NCBI GenBank assembly: GCA_944989445.1
Contig: CALYLW010000121.1
Span: 1,373,537-1,437,536 of the forward strand
DNA from: Ampullaceana balthica
Lineage: Eukaryota; Mollusca; Gastropoda; Lymnaeidae
Direction: 5' to 3'
DNA: 64,000 nt
In this document: positions 31,737 through 43,429 of the stretch, piece after piece
How the letters are laid out: each line of letters starts with the position of its first letter
How positions within the stretch are numbered: position 1 is the first letter of the stretch
The notes under the pieces: model-generated
The model's input: only the letters and a program-made list of their open reading frames with translations
What the model was told of the DNA's origin: nothing
Databases searched by the model: none
Made by a program: the position numbers and the translations under genes

Positions 31737-34700
31737 GTTGAACTCCTTCTACGCAGGTTCTCAGCTAGTTGTTACTCAAAGTCAAAGACATCATTTATTC
31801 CATGGTATCGATACTATTGTATGTCATCTAAACTTCAATTATATTTGAATACTTTTCTGTATGCTTGAATCAGTGCGATAGACATGTGACCACGGTCTCA
31901 CCATTATAAAAAAGTATGCCGCCTCTCTAGCAGGAAAGGTAAACCACAACAAACCCCCCACGCATCAGGTCAGTAAATCACCGGGTAAAAAACAACCTTG
32001 TCCACTGTAATACAGCCAACCTCCGAAAATCAATAGCCCATTTTTTAAAATGGCTTATGTAAAGAACAAACTACCCTAGGAGGGACCACATAATTTATCG
32101 GGCTTCGCAGAAAATAAAAAATGAACCTTATGATTCACGGCAGTCCTTATATCCGGAGAACACCAAAGCCAAGAGAAAAAGAAGAAGAAAAAAAATGCGG
32201 CTTGTATTTAAAAACCTCGAGAGCTGAGAAATTCTGGATGTTTCCTCAGCTTATCTCTCCATTAGTTGGAGATCGTGGGGAGACCCTCGGGTGCTCACAT
32301 TCAAAACTGTCTGAGGTACGCCCCCCCCCCAAACCTCGCCGCCCCAGATTTCATGGTAGGAGGGTCGGGCTCTCGCGATAGGCTTGGTGGGTTAAAGGAA
32401 GTGGAGAAGTGGGGGGGGGGTGAGGGATGATTCGTTGGTTAGTTTGGTGTGTGTGTGGGGGGAGGTGGACATCGTGACGGGGATAAAATTATTGAAGTTA
32501 GTTTGTGTTTGAACTGGGAAAAGAAAAGTTGGTTTATTTTGATTAAATTTAAAAAAAAAGTTTTTGGGTGAGAGGTTGATGGAGTGAATTTCGTATCGCT
32601 GTTAGGTGTATGGTTCTGTGGTTACTATAGAGGGAGGATAATACGCTTTGTGGATTCAATTAAATTCACTCAAAATTTAAATATTTTCAGAGCAAGTAGA
32701 AAATGGTAGGCATGTGTGTATTCATGGAAGTGTTGTTCCTAGGTTATGCTCGTGGCAAGCCATATATTTCTCATTCGGGGAAATATAAAAATAATATCAA
32801 TCGGAGTTCCTGCAAATTTGAAATTAGATACAGTTCTTATCTCGGTATTTAAAAAATAAGAGTGGCTTCAATACGGGTTCTTTCAAACATTTCGAATTAG
32901 TTATAGGCCAAGATTAGATTACATGTATATTGCAAATCTTGATAGGGTAATATAAAATTAAACTCGGATATAGATTCTGAAATGCAAGGCTATAGAGTAA
33001 GGGACGAATTTAGCTCCTAATGACAAACACAAAGAAACTGTTTAAAAAAAAGACGAAATTTTTTTATAATCGCCTTACAGTTTATTTGTTTTTTTATTGA
33101 TTTCCAAAACAGACTCGGATAATTATTTGACTCATGACTAAAATGAGTGAAAATCTATCTCACAGATCTTCTGGAAATAGACGCGTCATTTAGAATCGAT
33201 TTGCTAAATTCGGTAACTGGATTCAGCTGTGTCCATGCAACCATATGGTGTAAAGTTTGTTGATGACTTCACTAGCCAATACGGACAGGATGATTCGATT
33301 CTTTCCTACCCCGTTGGATACCACCCAGAAAAAAAATTAATCGTTGATCGATACTCGCCTTTTTGGGTTCGAACTCGAATTCTCTGAATGGAGATTATGA
33401 CTTCGGCTATATTTATACGATAAATGACGACAAAATCTATCCACGAGTTCACGATACTTGGCACGAAAGCCATTAACCGGAGTCCACAGCTTGGTGTTTG
33501 CGTTCCTTGGTTGGAAAGTCGGCAAATGTCGCTGCACCGAGGCGCTGTAGCGTTTACATAAAGAGGTGGCCAAGATCTCATCGTCCTCAAGGGACATCAT
33601 TTTTGATCTGAACGCCAGGGGCGATAAATTGAAACGAGCTTACACAGCGACGTCCTTGTTTTGGGGAAGGCTTTGAGCAACGGACTTCGACTCCCGAGTT
33701 ATTCAAGTTCGAATTATAATTGTGAAGTCATTCCAACATTTGTTTTCACTACAGCTGAAAAATAACTAATAATTATAAAATATTAAAAATACAAAACATA
33801 TTAAATTATCGAATATTGATGATAATTATCTAAAAGATTTGTTTCAAACAAACGATTTAAAACAGTGACTGATTCCGGGTAAAATATTCAGCTTTTCTGA
33901 ATCGGAAATATTTATTAGGTTGGTTATAAAATAAATTGATGGGCTGTTGAAGTTTACGCTAGAAGAATGACTATATATTTTTGCTTGTAAAGTAAGAGGA
34001 TGCAAAGATCCCAATGACGGCGGAGGATTAAGTTGATTACCTTATAGAATCAGAAATTCCACTCACACACCGACTTAAGTGATCCCAATACCCGAGGCGG
34101 TCACGGGCTGTGTGCTAGAGGACTATTTGAGAGGCAAGGGTCAAGTAGGACGATTTTCAGAGCGAACAAATCCAAATAAAACAAGACATTTTGAGAAAAA
34201 AATCGGGGTTATTCAAATAGGATTTTAGATAACCCCTGAGCCTGGGGGCATGGAAAGCTTATCTGATAAAACTATTTGTTGGGTAGCGCTGGGCAGGGGG
34301 GAGGCAGACGTAAATAAAATCTGATATCAGGAAATTGAAATTAGAGCAACCGTAATAATTGTTTTGAAAATAACAATATGGTATGAAATCAGTAGCATTC
34401 CTATTTGGGGGGGGGGAGGGGCAACAAAGGGCAAGATAGCAGGGGATGCGAAACTTGAAGACGCATTCAACATCTAAAAACAAATAATTGAATCCCCTAT
34501 TCCACATTTCTAAAGTCAAGAAAACGGATTTAGGACATGTCAACGATATGCTTTTGAACCTATCAAGCTAAAGAAATGAAATACACGAACGGATATATTT
34601 CTATTACTCTAAGTAAGCATAACGTCAAATATAAAAAGTACATTTTATGACATGCACATGTCGATGCGTGCTTCTATTGGTTACGTCTCACACGTTGCTG

Positions 34701-35565
34701 CGAAATCTCCAGCCACCTTTCTTTAGAATCTCTTCCTCACTCCCTTTAAAAAAACAGCATTAAACACTATATAAACCAAATGGAAAAGAAAATCTTATTG
34801 TTGCAAGTAAATTGGATTAAAATGGCTTTTGGCCATAATAAAAAATCTCAAAAGTTAATAATTTATTCTCCTGGTCTTTAACGATGAACCCGTGTTAAAT
34901 GTGGCACCAAAATTAGAATTCTTCAGTTAATTTCAGTTAATAAAAGGCGTCAGACTTAAAATTATTTGGCTTATTAAGCTTAACAGGCTTGAAATTAAAA
35001 GTTCAGTATCTCTTTTGAATGGGAGGTTCCTACACTAACAAAAAAGTAATAGGCATGATATTGGTAATTCTCTTTGTTTTTTGTAAAAATTATTATGGAT
35101 TTTTGTATATTTTTAAAAACTGAACATTTTAAAACAGCAATCAAGTAACTTAACGTTTGTCTAAATGAGATGAAGATTTGGCTAACATAGTTTACTTAGT
35201 TAAAATACTTTGATTCTTAAAATTTCTCTTAATTCTAACTTTTCGATAAAATGCATTATGAAGAAATTGCTACTGAACTATAATTTTAATGTATTTTTTG
35301 CCCTGATAATTTTCAATAATGAAATTTAAAATATTTTTTGAGGTGATATTTAAGGTTTGATTTAATTCATCTATTTATGCTTATGAATTTTTATATGAAT
35401 TACGATAATAATGTTTTGTCTCCAGCAGAAAGGGATGAAAGTCGTTTTTCGCACAGGGAAAATGCACGTGGTCGCGTTTATCACAACAATCGGTTTTGGT
35501 GGCATTTGTCGTGAAACTGGCAACTGTTTTGTGTTTACCGTTTACGACAGAACAGCGGCGACAGT
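31737..35565. other. sequence upstream of the nAChR gene
   Basis: Mostly AT-rich. A GC-richer patch with G-runs and C-runs lies at 32230-32470. A minus-strand open frame lies at 33337-33600. The nAChR promoter should lie near 31740-32100 but no clear core element was identified. Confidence 0.35.
33337..33600 (-). CDS. unrecognised 87-codon open frame
   Basis: Starts MMSLEDDEILATSLCKRYSA and stays charged and mixed in composition to ...NPKRRVSIND. The patch is richer in GC than its neighbours. No domain, signal peptide or convincing splice sites are seen, and an overlapping minus-strand frame (33306-33590) is also open. It could be an exon, a transposon scrap or chance. Confidence 0.2.
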   Translation of the reverse strand: MMSLEDDEILATSLCKRYSASVQRHLPTFQPRNANTKLWTPVNGFRAKYRELVDRFCRHLSYKYSRSHNLHSENSSSNPKRRVSIND

Positions 35566-36331
35566 CATGCCCTTTATCATCGCTAATATACCTCCTTGGG
35601 CCTCTGTAACTCTCATGCCCCTTATCATCGCTAATATACCTCCTTGGACCTCTGTAACTCTCATGCCCTTTATCATCGCTAATATACCTCCTTGGACCTC
35701 TGTAACTCTCATGCCCCTTATCATCGCTAATATACCTCCTTGGACCTCTGTAACTCTCATGCCCCTTATCATCGCTAATATACCTCCTTGGACCTTTGTA
35801 ACTCTCATGCCCCTTATCATCGCTAATATACCTCCTTGGACCTCTGTAACTCTCATGCCCCTTATCATCGCAAATATACCTCCTTGGACCTCTGTAACTC
35901 TCATGCCCCTTATCATCGCTAATATACCTCATTGGACCTCTGTAACTCTCATGCCCCTTATCATCGCTAATATACCTCCTTGGACCTCTGTAACTCTCAT
36001 GCCCCTTATCATCGCTAATATACCTCCTTGGACCTCTGTAACTCTCATGCCCCTTATCATCGCTAATATACCTCATTGGACCTCTGTAACTCTCATGCCC
36101 CTTATCATCGCTAATATACCTCATTGGACCTCTGTAACTCTCATGCCCCTTATCATCGCTAATATACCTCCTTGGACCTCTGTAACTCTCATGCCCCTTA
36201 TCATCGCTAATATACCTCCTTGGACCTCTGTAACTCTCATGCCCCTTATCATCGCTAATATACCTCATTGGACCTCTGTAACTCTCATGCCCCTTATCAT
36301 CGCTAATATACGTCATTGGACCTCTGTAGTG
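35566..36331. repeat. 48-bp minisatellite, 16 copies
   Basis: The unit (CATGCCCCTTATCATCGCTA then ATATACCTCCTTGGACCTCTGTAACTCT) recurs exactly every 48 bp from 35566. As 48 is a multiple of three and the unit lacks stops in several frames, long frames arise on both strands: 318 codons on minus (RGPRRYISDDKGHESY units) and 309 on plus (MPLIIANIPPWTSVTL units). Unit differences change amino acids in both main frames, with no sign of coding constraint. Confidence 0.96.
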
Positions 36332-38495
36332 TCTCATTAATGGCGCGCGTACAAAGTCACCAAAACATTAAAAAACTATTGATATAAACTCTGGAACTAA
36401 TACACAAAGAATTGAAAGATCGTGGAAGGCTGCTAAGATATATACGTTACAAACGTCACTCGCTGATACATGCTGGATTCATACATGTCTTATCTCCAGA
36501 AAAAAAAGACCATGGCGGTCTGTTGGCAAGTGATGCTGCATTCACAGGCCACGGCTATGAGGGTTCCACACATAACCCAGCCGCCCGTTTCAGGATATTA
36601 GCACACTTCACTTACTGCCCCTAGGATGTAAATTTTGAGTATATTTTGTTCTAAAAGGAACACTATTTGCCACATTAGTTTAGTTGTTTGCATATTTTAA
36701 TAGTGAATTATTTGAAAAGATTTATTAATTATTTTTGCATGGTCTTTGACTTGTACAAATTTTATCTATAGCGTTGCAACTGGAACTTACCCAAACGCGG
36801 GGTAGCTATCAAGTTTGTGCCGATGTACAGAACACCCCCTACTTATCACCTCTTGCACACACTATCTCACGCACCTCGTTCATCTAGCCCGCATGTAACC
36901 AACATGTAACCCTAAAATTTCAAAAGAATTGCGTAACAAACTGTTCACTGATTAAGGTTTGAAAACTTGCATTTATTTAGTAATCTCGATTTTAAAAAGG
37001 TTTTTTAAATCTAATTAATCAGAGTAAAATTATCATCTAAAACAAGCTAATTGTTCTCACTGGTGAGTTGTAACTTAAAAATATTCTCCACGAGGAATAA
37101 CTTTCTGCTCAGAAAAAAATGAAATAATCTCGAAAAAGTGAATGCGTATTTAAACTCAATTTCCATCAAAGAATTTCCGATTCTTTTATTCAAGGTAAAT
37201 CATTCTAGATTACATTAAAAGTCATTTCAAATCAATAATACTGAACATAAACAAAACAATTGATATCTACAAATGCTGCTGAAATTGCGGGAGTCGAACG
37301 AAAAGAGATTTTTCAAAAATTATTTCTCGAACATTGTTCTAAATATTATAATTAGCGGTCGTTTGGCGTTTGTTTCAACCCTGTAGATGTTAAGGTTGGC
37401 GAGAAATTGACAAAATACTTTTTTTGTTTTTTTTTGTTTTTTTTGTTTTTTTTTGTTTTTGTTTTTGTTTGTTGATTTTTCAGGAAATCCAGTTTTTCGG
37501 TATTTTTTTGGGGGGCCCGTGCACATCCTTGGGACCTCCTTAACATATTTGCAAAAGACCCGAACCCTTTATCTGGTATGGTTCAGGAGGAGTTGCATGA
37601 TAAAGTTCGAACAGACAGCACAGACATTTCAAATATATAAACGCATTTTTTTCCAATAAGGAAATTGCGTTAGAAACCTAAAAGCCTCGATTTTTTGGGA
37701 CAAATCAATTTTCAGGCCCAATTTTCAACAGCCAAGAAATATATGCACGTTTTTTTAAAAACTTTTGATTCTAGCAAAAGGTTTCCGTCCTGCCCAAAAG
37801 CAAGTGGATTTCCCCCTTGCTTAAATCAATGCTGGCTAATTATGCTAACATTATATTGACTTAGCTTAGCATAGGAACGCTATCCGTCGTGAACTACGAC
37901 TTGTCAACACGTTTGGGCCCGTGTATTTACAACATCCAAGAGGTTTATGATGTCGTGTGGGTAAAAAATAACCATTATATTCTTTCTCATTCTCTTTGTT
38001 TTATAGGAAGAAAAGGTCAATATATAACCAGAGTTTCTCAACTACGATAATTCTAATTACAAACTTCTCATCTGAAACTAATCCGAAAACTGATTTTAAA
38101 AAGGGGGAAAAATGGCTGGTACCATTGTAACCAACTTGTTTATATTTCAATTTTTTATTTAAAAGAAATTTTTTGGGAAAAGGGGGGGGGGACGGGGGAG
38201 GTTATAGTAATGGTAGAAACTAGTATTAGTATTAAGAGACAGAGCCGTAAATGATAAAATCTGTGTTAAGGTAAGCATCAGAGCTACATCAGATATTGAA
38301 GAAGGTGGTAGGTTGAAACTTTTGTGATAATATCCTATCTTGTTTTTATATCCAAACTTTCACCTTCTGCAACATTTTATGTTTTCCTCACGTGACTTGA
38401 AAGCAGTCCGATATATCTATAGGAGATTCTTAAACAAATATTTATTTAGCCGGTCCTTTGTTAACGTGTTGTTTTTTTTCACTCGGAAAGTCTTA
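36332..38495. other. non-coding sequence with a SINE remnant
   Basis: 36509-36590 matches the minus strand of SINE S1 (CAGGCCACGGCTATGAGGGT). A poly-T/GTTTT tract lies at 37419-37471. No gene was recognised. Confidence 0.5.
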
Positions 38496-38701
38496 TATTA
38501 TCTTGTCTGTTACAGACGCTCCTTCTATACAGAAAATTATTGCGTCCTACGCTTATCCACGGGTTTGTGTCTAGTTCAGCATTCTTATTATTGTTTCAAA
38601 TGTTGATAAAGTGTTGGTTTTCCTGGTTTCTTTAGGCAACCCATTCAACGTGCGATTTCTGGACGGGAAAAACGATAATTTGTGTCTGTTCTTGCATGAA
38701 G
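38496..38701 (-). mobile_element. 5'-truncated LINE copy
   Basis: On the minus strand this matches the last 200 bases of the LINE at 29450-29672: AATGGGTTGCCTAAAGAAAC, then AACACTTTATCAACATTTGA, then GGACGCAATAATTTTCTGTA and an AAGGAGCGTCTGTAAC end. Stops and changes show it is a dead 3' fragment. Truncation from the 5' side is typical of LINE insertion. Confidence 0.8.
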
Positions 38702-41139
38702 AGTAAGAAAGTTTTTTTTTCTTGTTCCCCTATGTATGACTAAGAGTTGTATTACATTATCTTTGTGTTAGTTTTTCAAGTAAGAATTGTTTGACTTATT
38801 ATTTTTTGGGAGGGAATATTTCGTGACACTGGCAGTGGCGTTGCGTACGCGGGGCCGATAGCCCCGGGTGCAAAAACTCTGGGGGGGGGGAGACTGAAGA
38901 CATACAAAATTAAAAGCAACAAATTATAATAGTAATAGTCATACGCTCGGGATGATAATCTCTTTTGACTCTTGACAAAGAAATGCAGAAACGAAACTAC
39001 TGAATCAGAATCCATAGCATTTTGGGTACTTTTTATGTGCATAAAATTCATTCTTCTCAAGTTTCACCCATTGGTACGATGAACGATGTTCTTTAAAAAT
39101 AATTAAAAAATCAAAGATTAAACACAAAACTGTTTACTTGCTTATTGGCTTTTTTCCTTCTCATTTTCAGAGTCCAATACTAATCGAGGGGATCAAATGT
39201 TCAATTTTATGATCCAACTGCAGTAAAAAGACTTGCCCTTGTTTAATGTGTGCACAAGTTGAAAGCATTGGCTCAATTATTTTTTTTAACGGTTTAGTGT
39301 CAAAGAGGACAGGAACCAGTTTAATTAGATGTCAAACTAGTTTTTAAAAGGTGAATTTGAACAATTTTGCACAATACCTGAACGCCCTAGCAACCACCAA
39401 AGCTCAGCTTCGTGAAAAAGCTATTAAAGTGTGCGAACATAATGTGATTCTAGAGCAAGTACGCTGAGAGTCAATATAAGGATGTGTAAGGTCGGTGAAA
39501 GATTACAGCATGCTTGTCAGTCCTTTGCCAACTACACAGCACTGACAATGTTAGGTGGAATCTGTAAACAGACCCCGATGTTTATATGTGGCAATCAAAG
39601 AAAAACAACCTCAGCCGCCGTGGGAGTCATTGCAAAAGTGGAACCGCTATGAATAAGAATTTTAATAACTTTGAAATGGTAACAATAAATGGACTGGAAA
39701 GCCTATGTTTTTACATGCAGAATAATGGGGACGCAATTGGGAAGGTGAAGGGGTACATCTTAATACATCAGGTTGTGGAGCTTGAAAGGATATAACTAAA
39801 TTACACAAATTGTCAATGACCAAACAAAGCCATGCACCAATGCAGAACCAAATTGTTCCACACCAATCGGCACGGCAGTGACGAAAGGCAGTCTAAGCAT
39901 GTACAGAAAGCGACTACCCTTCAGGAAAATAGAGGGGTGTTGCAGAAAACCATGCGAAGGTGTTAATGGAGGGATCTGTAAACATGCGAGAAAGGAACCC
40001 AGAATCGTTGCGTACATCCTACCCCAATAGGAGACTCGTGAAAGGAGGAACTGTCCGGACTCTGTGGGGGAAATGGCATCGAATATCATAAGGATTTTTA
40101 AATAAAATCATGGAATACTTAAGGCATTTTATTCCTTGCATTCTATTTCAATATTTTCAGTCATGTAATACTCAGCACTTTATTAACGTTATTGAATAAC
40201 TTCAGTAAAATTGTGTAAGTGTAAGGGGTATTGCACTTGAGCCTCGTGAAAGCCTGAGGAAAGGGGAATGATGATATCTGTACACAGGCAAACATGGGAT
40301 GTGAGGACAGTGGCGTAGCGAGAGGGGGCAAGGGGGTAAATGCCCCGGGCGGTACTTTTTTAGGCAAAATTCGCGTTGTTAATTGCTTCAAAGAACAATT
40401 TGAACAAAATGAGCTTTTTTTTTCAAAATAAAAAAACAAATACGAAATTGATAAACGAATAAAATAACTATCCTGAAACATTTAAACTGCTAAAATTTCA
40501 AACATCATATTGGATATAAAGTCTTTTGATACTAATGGTACTGAACTGCACTTTGTACTCTTTGGGAGGCAAATTTCTCATTGTTAATTAGCTTCTAAAA
40601 ATGAAAAACATTTAACGCTTATGAGGTTTAACATATGCAGTTCACTTATTCTTTCACTTATACATCTCACTTTTGTCTTCTAAATTATACATTTATACTA
40701 TTTAATTTTTATACCAAACACCCGCCCCACGTTTTTAGTCATATTAAATGGAAGTTAGAACTTAAAAGTTTTAAATTATTTTCTTCTTTTTAGTCCACCT
40801 ATAAATATTTGGTTTTTAAAAATGCTTATTTGCTTATATTCCTTATACTCTTTTTAGTCTATTATGGGTAAAATCATAGAGTATATATTACTTTTATTAA
40901 CATAAGAAAATTCATTAAATACAAAATTGCCTACATGGTTTCCATATGTAATGGATTGTCATGTCTAACCGCGAGGAGGTGAGGCATTTTAGACCCAAAA
41001 CAAACAAACACAAACATATGGACAAACAAACACAAACGCTTATCAATTGAAAACACAACACTAAGACTGCTTTCTTATTCAATTTTCTTCAATGATTTAA
41101 CTCCCCTTTTTAAAATCTTTTTTTTACCTCTATTTATTT
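38702..41139. other. non-coding sequence with hAT-like terminal motifs
   Basis: CAGTGGCGTTGCGTACGC at 38832 and CAGTGGCGTAGCGAGAGG at 40311 resemble hAT terminal repeats, but no matching right ends were found. The frame at 39796-40089 (minus) is unrecognised. Confidence 0.35.
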
Positions 41140-41430
41140 TACCAAACACCTCATAAGCGCCGCCCAACGTGAGGTCACGTGGTTAACTGAGTTGGTACGT
41201 GAAAAAATAGCAGACGGATAAGAGATGCTTATATAGAGATAAACTAAAAAATGCAATAAGTAAATAACGGTACATTCAATCGATCTGAAATTTTGATACA
41301 ATGCATTGTCATCCAAGATCTATATGTGGTCAAATTTTGAGGACTTTAGGACCGTCAGAAGTGGTTTAATTTTACATCGGCAAATTTTAAAAAATTGCGG
41401 ACAGACAGACACGAAAGCAAGTTAATAAAA
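41140..41430 (+). mobile_element. family B element, diverged fragment
   Basis: Keeps ATAGAGATAAACTAAAAAAT, TTCAATCGATCTGAAATTTT and a related end near 41425, but is strongly diverged and lacks the left end. Confidence 0.4.
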
Positions 41431-41809
41431 AATTGTTAATAAAAAAATAAAAAAATAAAAAAAAAGCTGACAAAATTTCTTGAGAGTATAATTGACATTT
41501 CTATATCCATGGAAAAATAGAATTTGTATTTTCATGGTCATAGCGAAGAAAATTCCATTGCAATTATTGGAAACAATTCTGGAATTGATGCATCTGAAGC
41601 TAATCTACGGTACTTTCAAATTTTGCATTTAAATTAGATTATTTGAGTAATAAAGTATATCAAATGACATTCTCAGGCAAGGACTATGTTACCTCACGGG
41701 TAAAAAAAAATGTATTACTGAATTCAAGCCCACTAGATTTATCCAAATTAGGATAATTATGCTCAAATTTACCATACCTAATATACTAGATATACTATAC
41801 TATACTATA

Positions 41810-42056
41810 TACGACGCGCGGCATGGCATGCGCCGCAAACTTGCTCATAGATAGTGCAAAGAACGGGGGAAAGGAACGGACACAAACAGTGAGTGAACGT
41901 CGGGGGGGGGGCGCCGACGCATTGTTGGTCTCGAGACATGCACACTGTGGTTGTTGTTACCTGCCCCTCGCCCCCAACCCACAACCACGATCTCTCGCCA
42001 ACCATAAATTGTGATTGGTCGACCCTAGCAAGGGTCGCGCTTATTTTTACACGTCT
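41810..42056. mobile_element. hairpin-ended repeat, family A, partial diverged copy
   Basis: GGCATGGCATGCGCCGC hairpin at 41820-41836, then ACTTGCTCATAGATAGTGCA and a CGTCGGGGGGGG run as in copy 1, ending near CTAGCAAGGGTCGCGC. A short ACTAT microsatellite precedes it. Confidence 0.5.
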
Positions 42057-42333
42057 TGTGCTTGTCCTGGTGAATTATATATAAATATTAATAATAATAT
42101 AGATAAATTATGAAAATTCCTTAGAACTTTCATAAGTAATGCCAATTGCGAAAGAAGGTTCTCTAAAATTAAGTTAGTGAAAAATTAATTACAATCAAAG
42201 ATGTTATTTTGGCTATTAAGCATCGCATGGATGAAAACATTAATACATCTAAGATTGTGCAATGGGGAAAAACAGAAAACATCAATTTTAATCAAGACAT
42301 GAAAGCTCTTCTATTTATTTCTAGCATAAAAAT

Positions 42334-43024
42334 TAGGGCTGCGGAAATTTACGATTAATTTCTCGATTAATCGTTAGAAATTTTTATCAATTAAAATTAT
42401 TTTAATCGATAAAAATTCGATTAAAATGAAAGAAAATATTTATAAATTAATTTTTTTTAAAAATATTAATAAATAATTAATTATTAATAAATAATAATAA
42501 TTTATAATTTTTTAAACGTACAAACTTCTCCCGCGTAATATAATAATTAATTTTATTAATTTATGTGGACCGGCAGACGTCAACTAAAAAATGGCTGACA
42601 GCATCAGCGCAGTTTGTTTAAAAGTCATAACTAGATTGTTCAGCAAAAATTTTGTTTTTAAGGTAACTGCGGATGGTGAAAAATTTTACTGTGTTCACTG
42701 CCATAAACAATTCTCTTTTAAAGGATTAAATACATCGCTGACGTACCACCTTCAGCACAAACATCCGATCAAGTATCAACACATTGTCATAAAATTTAGT
42801 TCAAAATATTTTTGTTAATGTCTGAGAGACAGGGGAAATAACTCAATAAAATATAATAAATCAATTACCTGTTTTTGTTACTTCCCTTGAAATGTTCAGT
42901 TTAATGACGTCATAATTTATTATTATATTTTTTTTTGGCTTTAATCGAAATTAACGATTCATTAATCGTTAATTTTTAAAAAAAAATTGAACGATTAAAT
43001 TTAAATTAATCGATAACAGCCCTG
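42334..43024 (+). mobile_element. hAT-type element, family T, copy 2, with BED-finger remnant
   Basis: Ends TAGGGCTGCGG and AACAGCCCTG with the ACGATTAATTTCTCGATTAA inner repeats. Flanks ATAAAAAT (42326-42333) and ATGAAAAT (43025-43032) are an 8-bp duplication with one mismatch. It carries a 75-codon frame with a BED-like finger. It is larger in coding content than copy 1 at 10554, and suggests how the autonomous parent was built. Confidence 0.75.
42591..42818 (+). pseudogene. BED-type zinc-finger fragment of a hAT transposase
   Basis: 75 codons starting MADSISAVCLKVITRLFSKN. Residues 26 onward hold VTADGEKFYCVHCHKQFSF and then TYHLQHKHP, fitting C-x2-C...H-x4-H of a BED zinc finger, the DNA-binding N-terminus of many hAT transposases. 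The frame stops soon after the finger and no catalytic part follows before the right inverted repeat, so this is an internal-deletion remnant. Confidence 0.6.
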
Positions 43025-43429
43025 ATGAAAATGTATATTGTTCTCATTAATTTCTATTCTTTAAAATAAAAGCATAAACTTAAACATATTTGTCCGGTTG
43101 GGTGGGGGGGGGAGGGCGGAAAACCTTGTTTCTGCCATGGGCGTCACATACACCGCTGTGTGGGGCATCATGCTCACCTTCTCCGCGCTGGAAACACAAG
43201 ATACGCCACTTTTATCCTGTATTCCGTTTGAAAAGAACGATATATTTCTATGTTCAAAATTTTGATGTAGTGTACTATTGAAATATTTTGTAAAAAAATA
43301 ATATTTAACTATCAGCGTAATTTTTATTTCTTTTCTTAAAATGGCATATCTATATAGACGTGTCATGGGCGTCAATAGGAATTTTCCAGGGGGGCACACA
43401 TTTTTTTACAGGCTTAAAAAACGAAAAGT

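Noticed and set aside
35381..36340. Overlapping 318- and 309-codon genes on both strands
   Set aside because: Both frames come from a stop-free 48-bp tandem unit; substitutions are not synonymous in either frame.
38832..40330. A hAT element bounded by the CAGTGGCG motifs at 38832 and 40311
   Set aside because: Both motifs point in the same direction and differ after eight bases, so they are not a pair of inverted ends.
42591..42818. Host zinc-finger gene
   Set aside because: It lies wholly between hAT inverted repeats with an 8-bp duplication, so it is transposon-derived.
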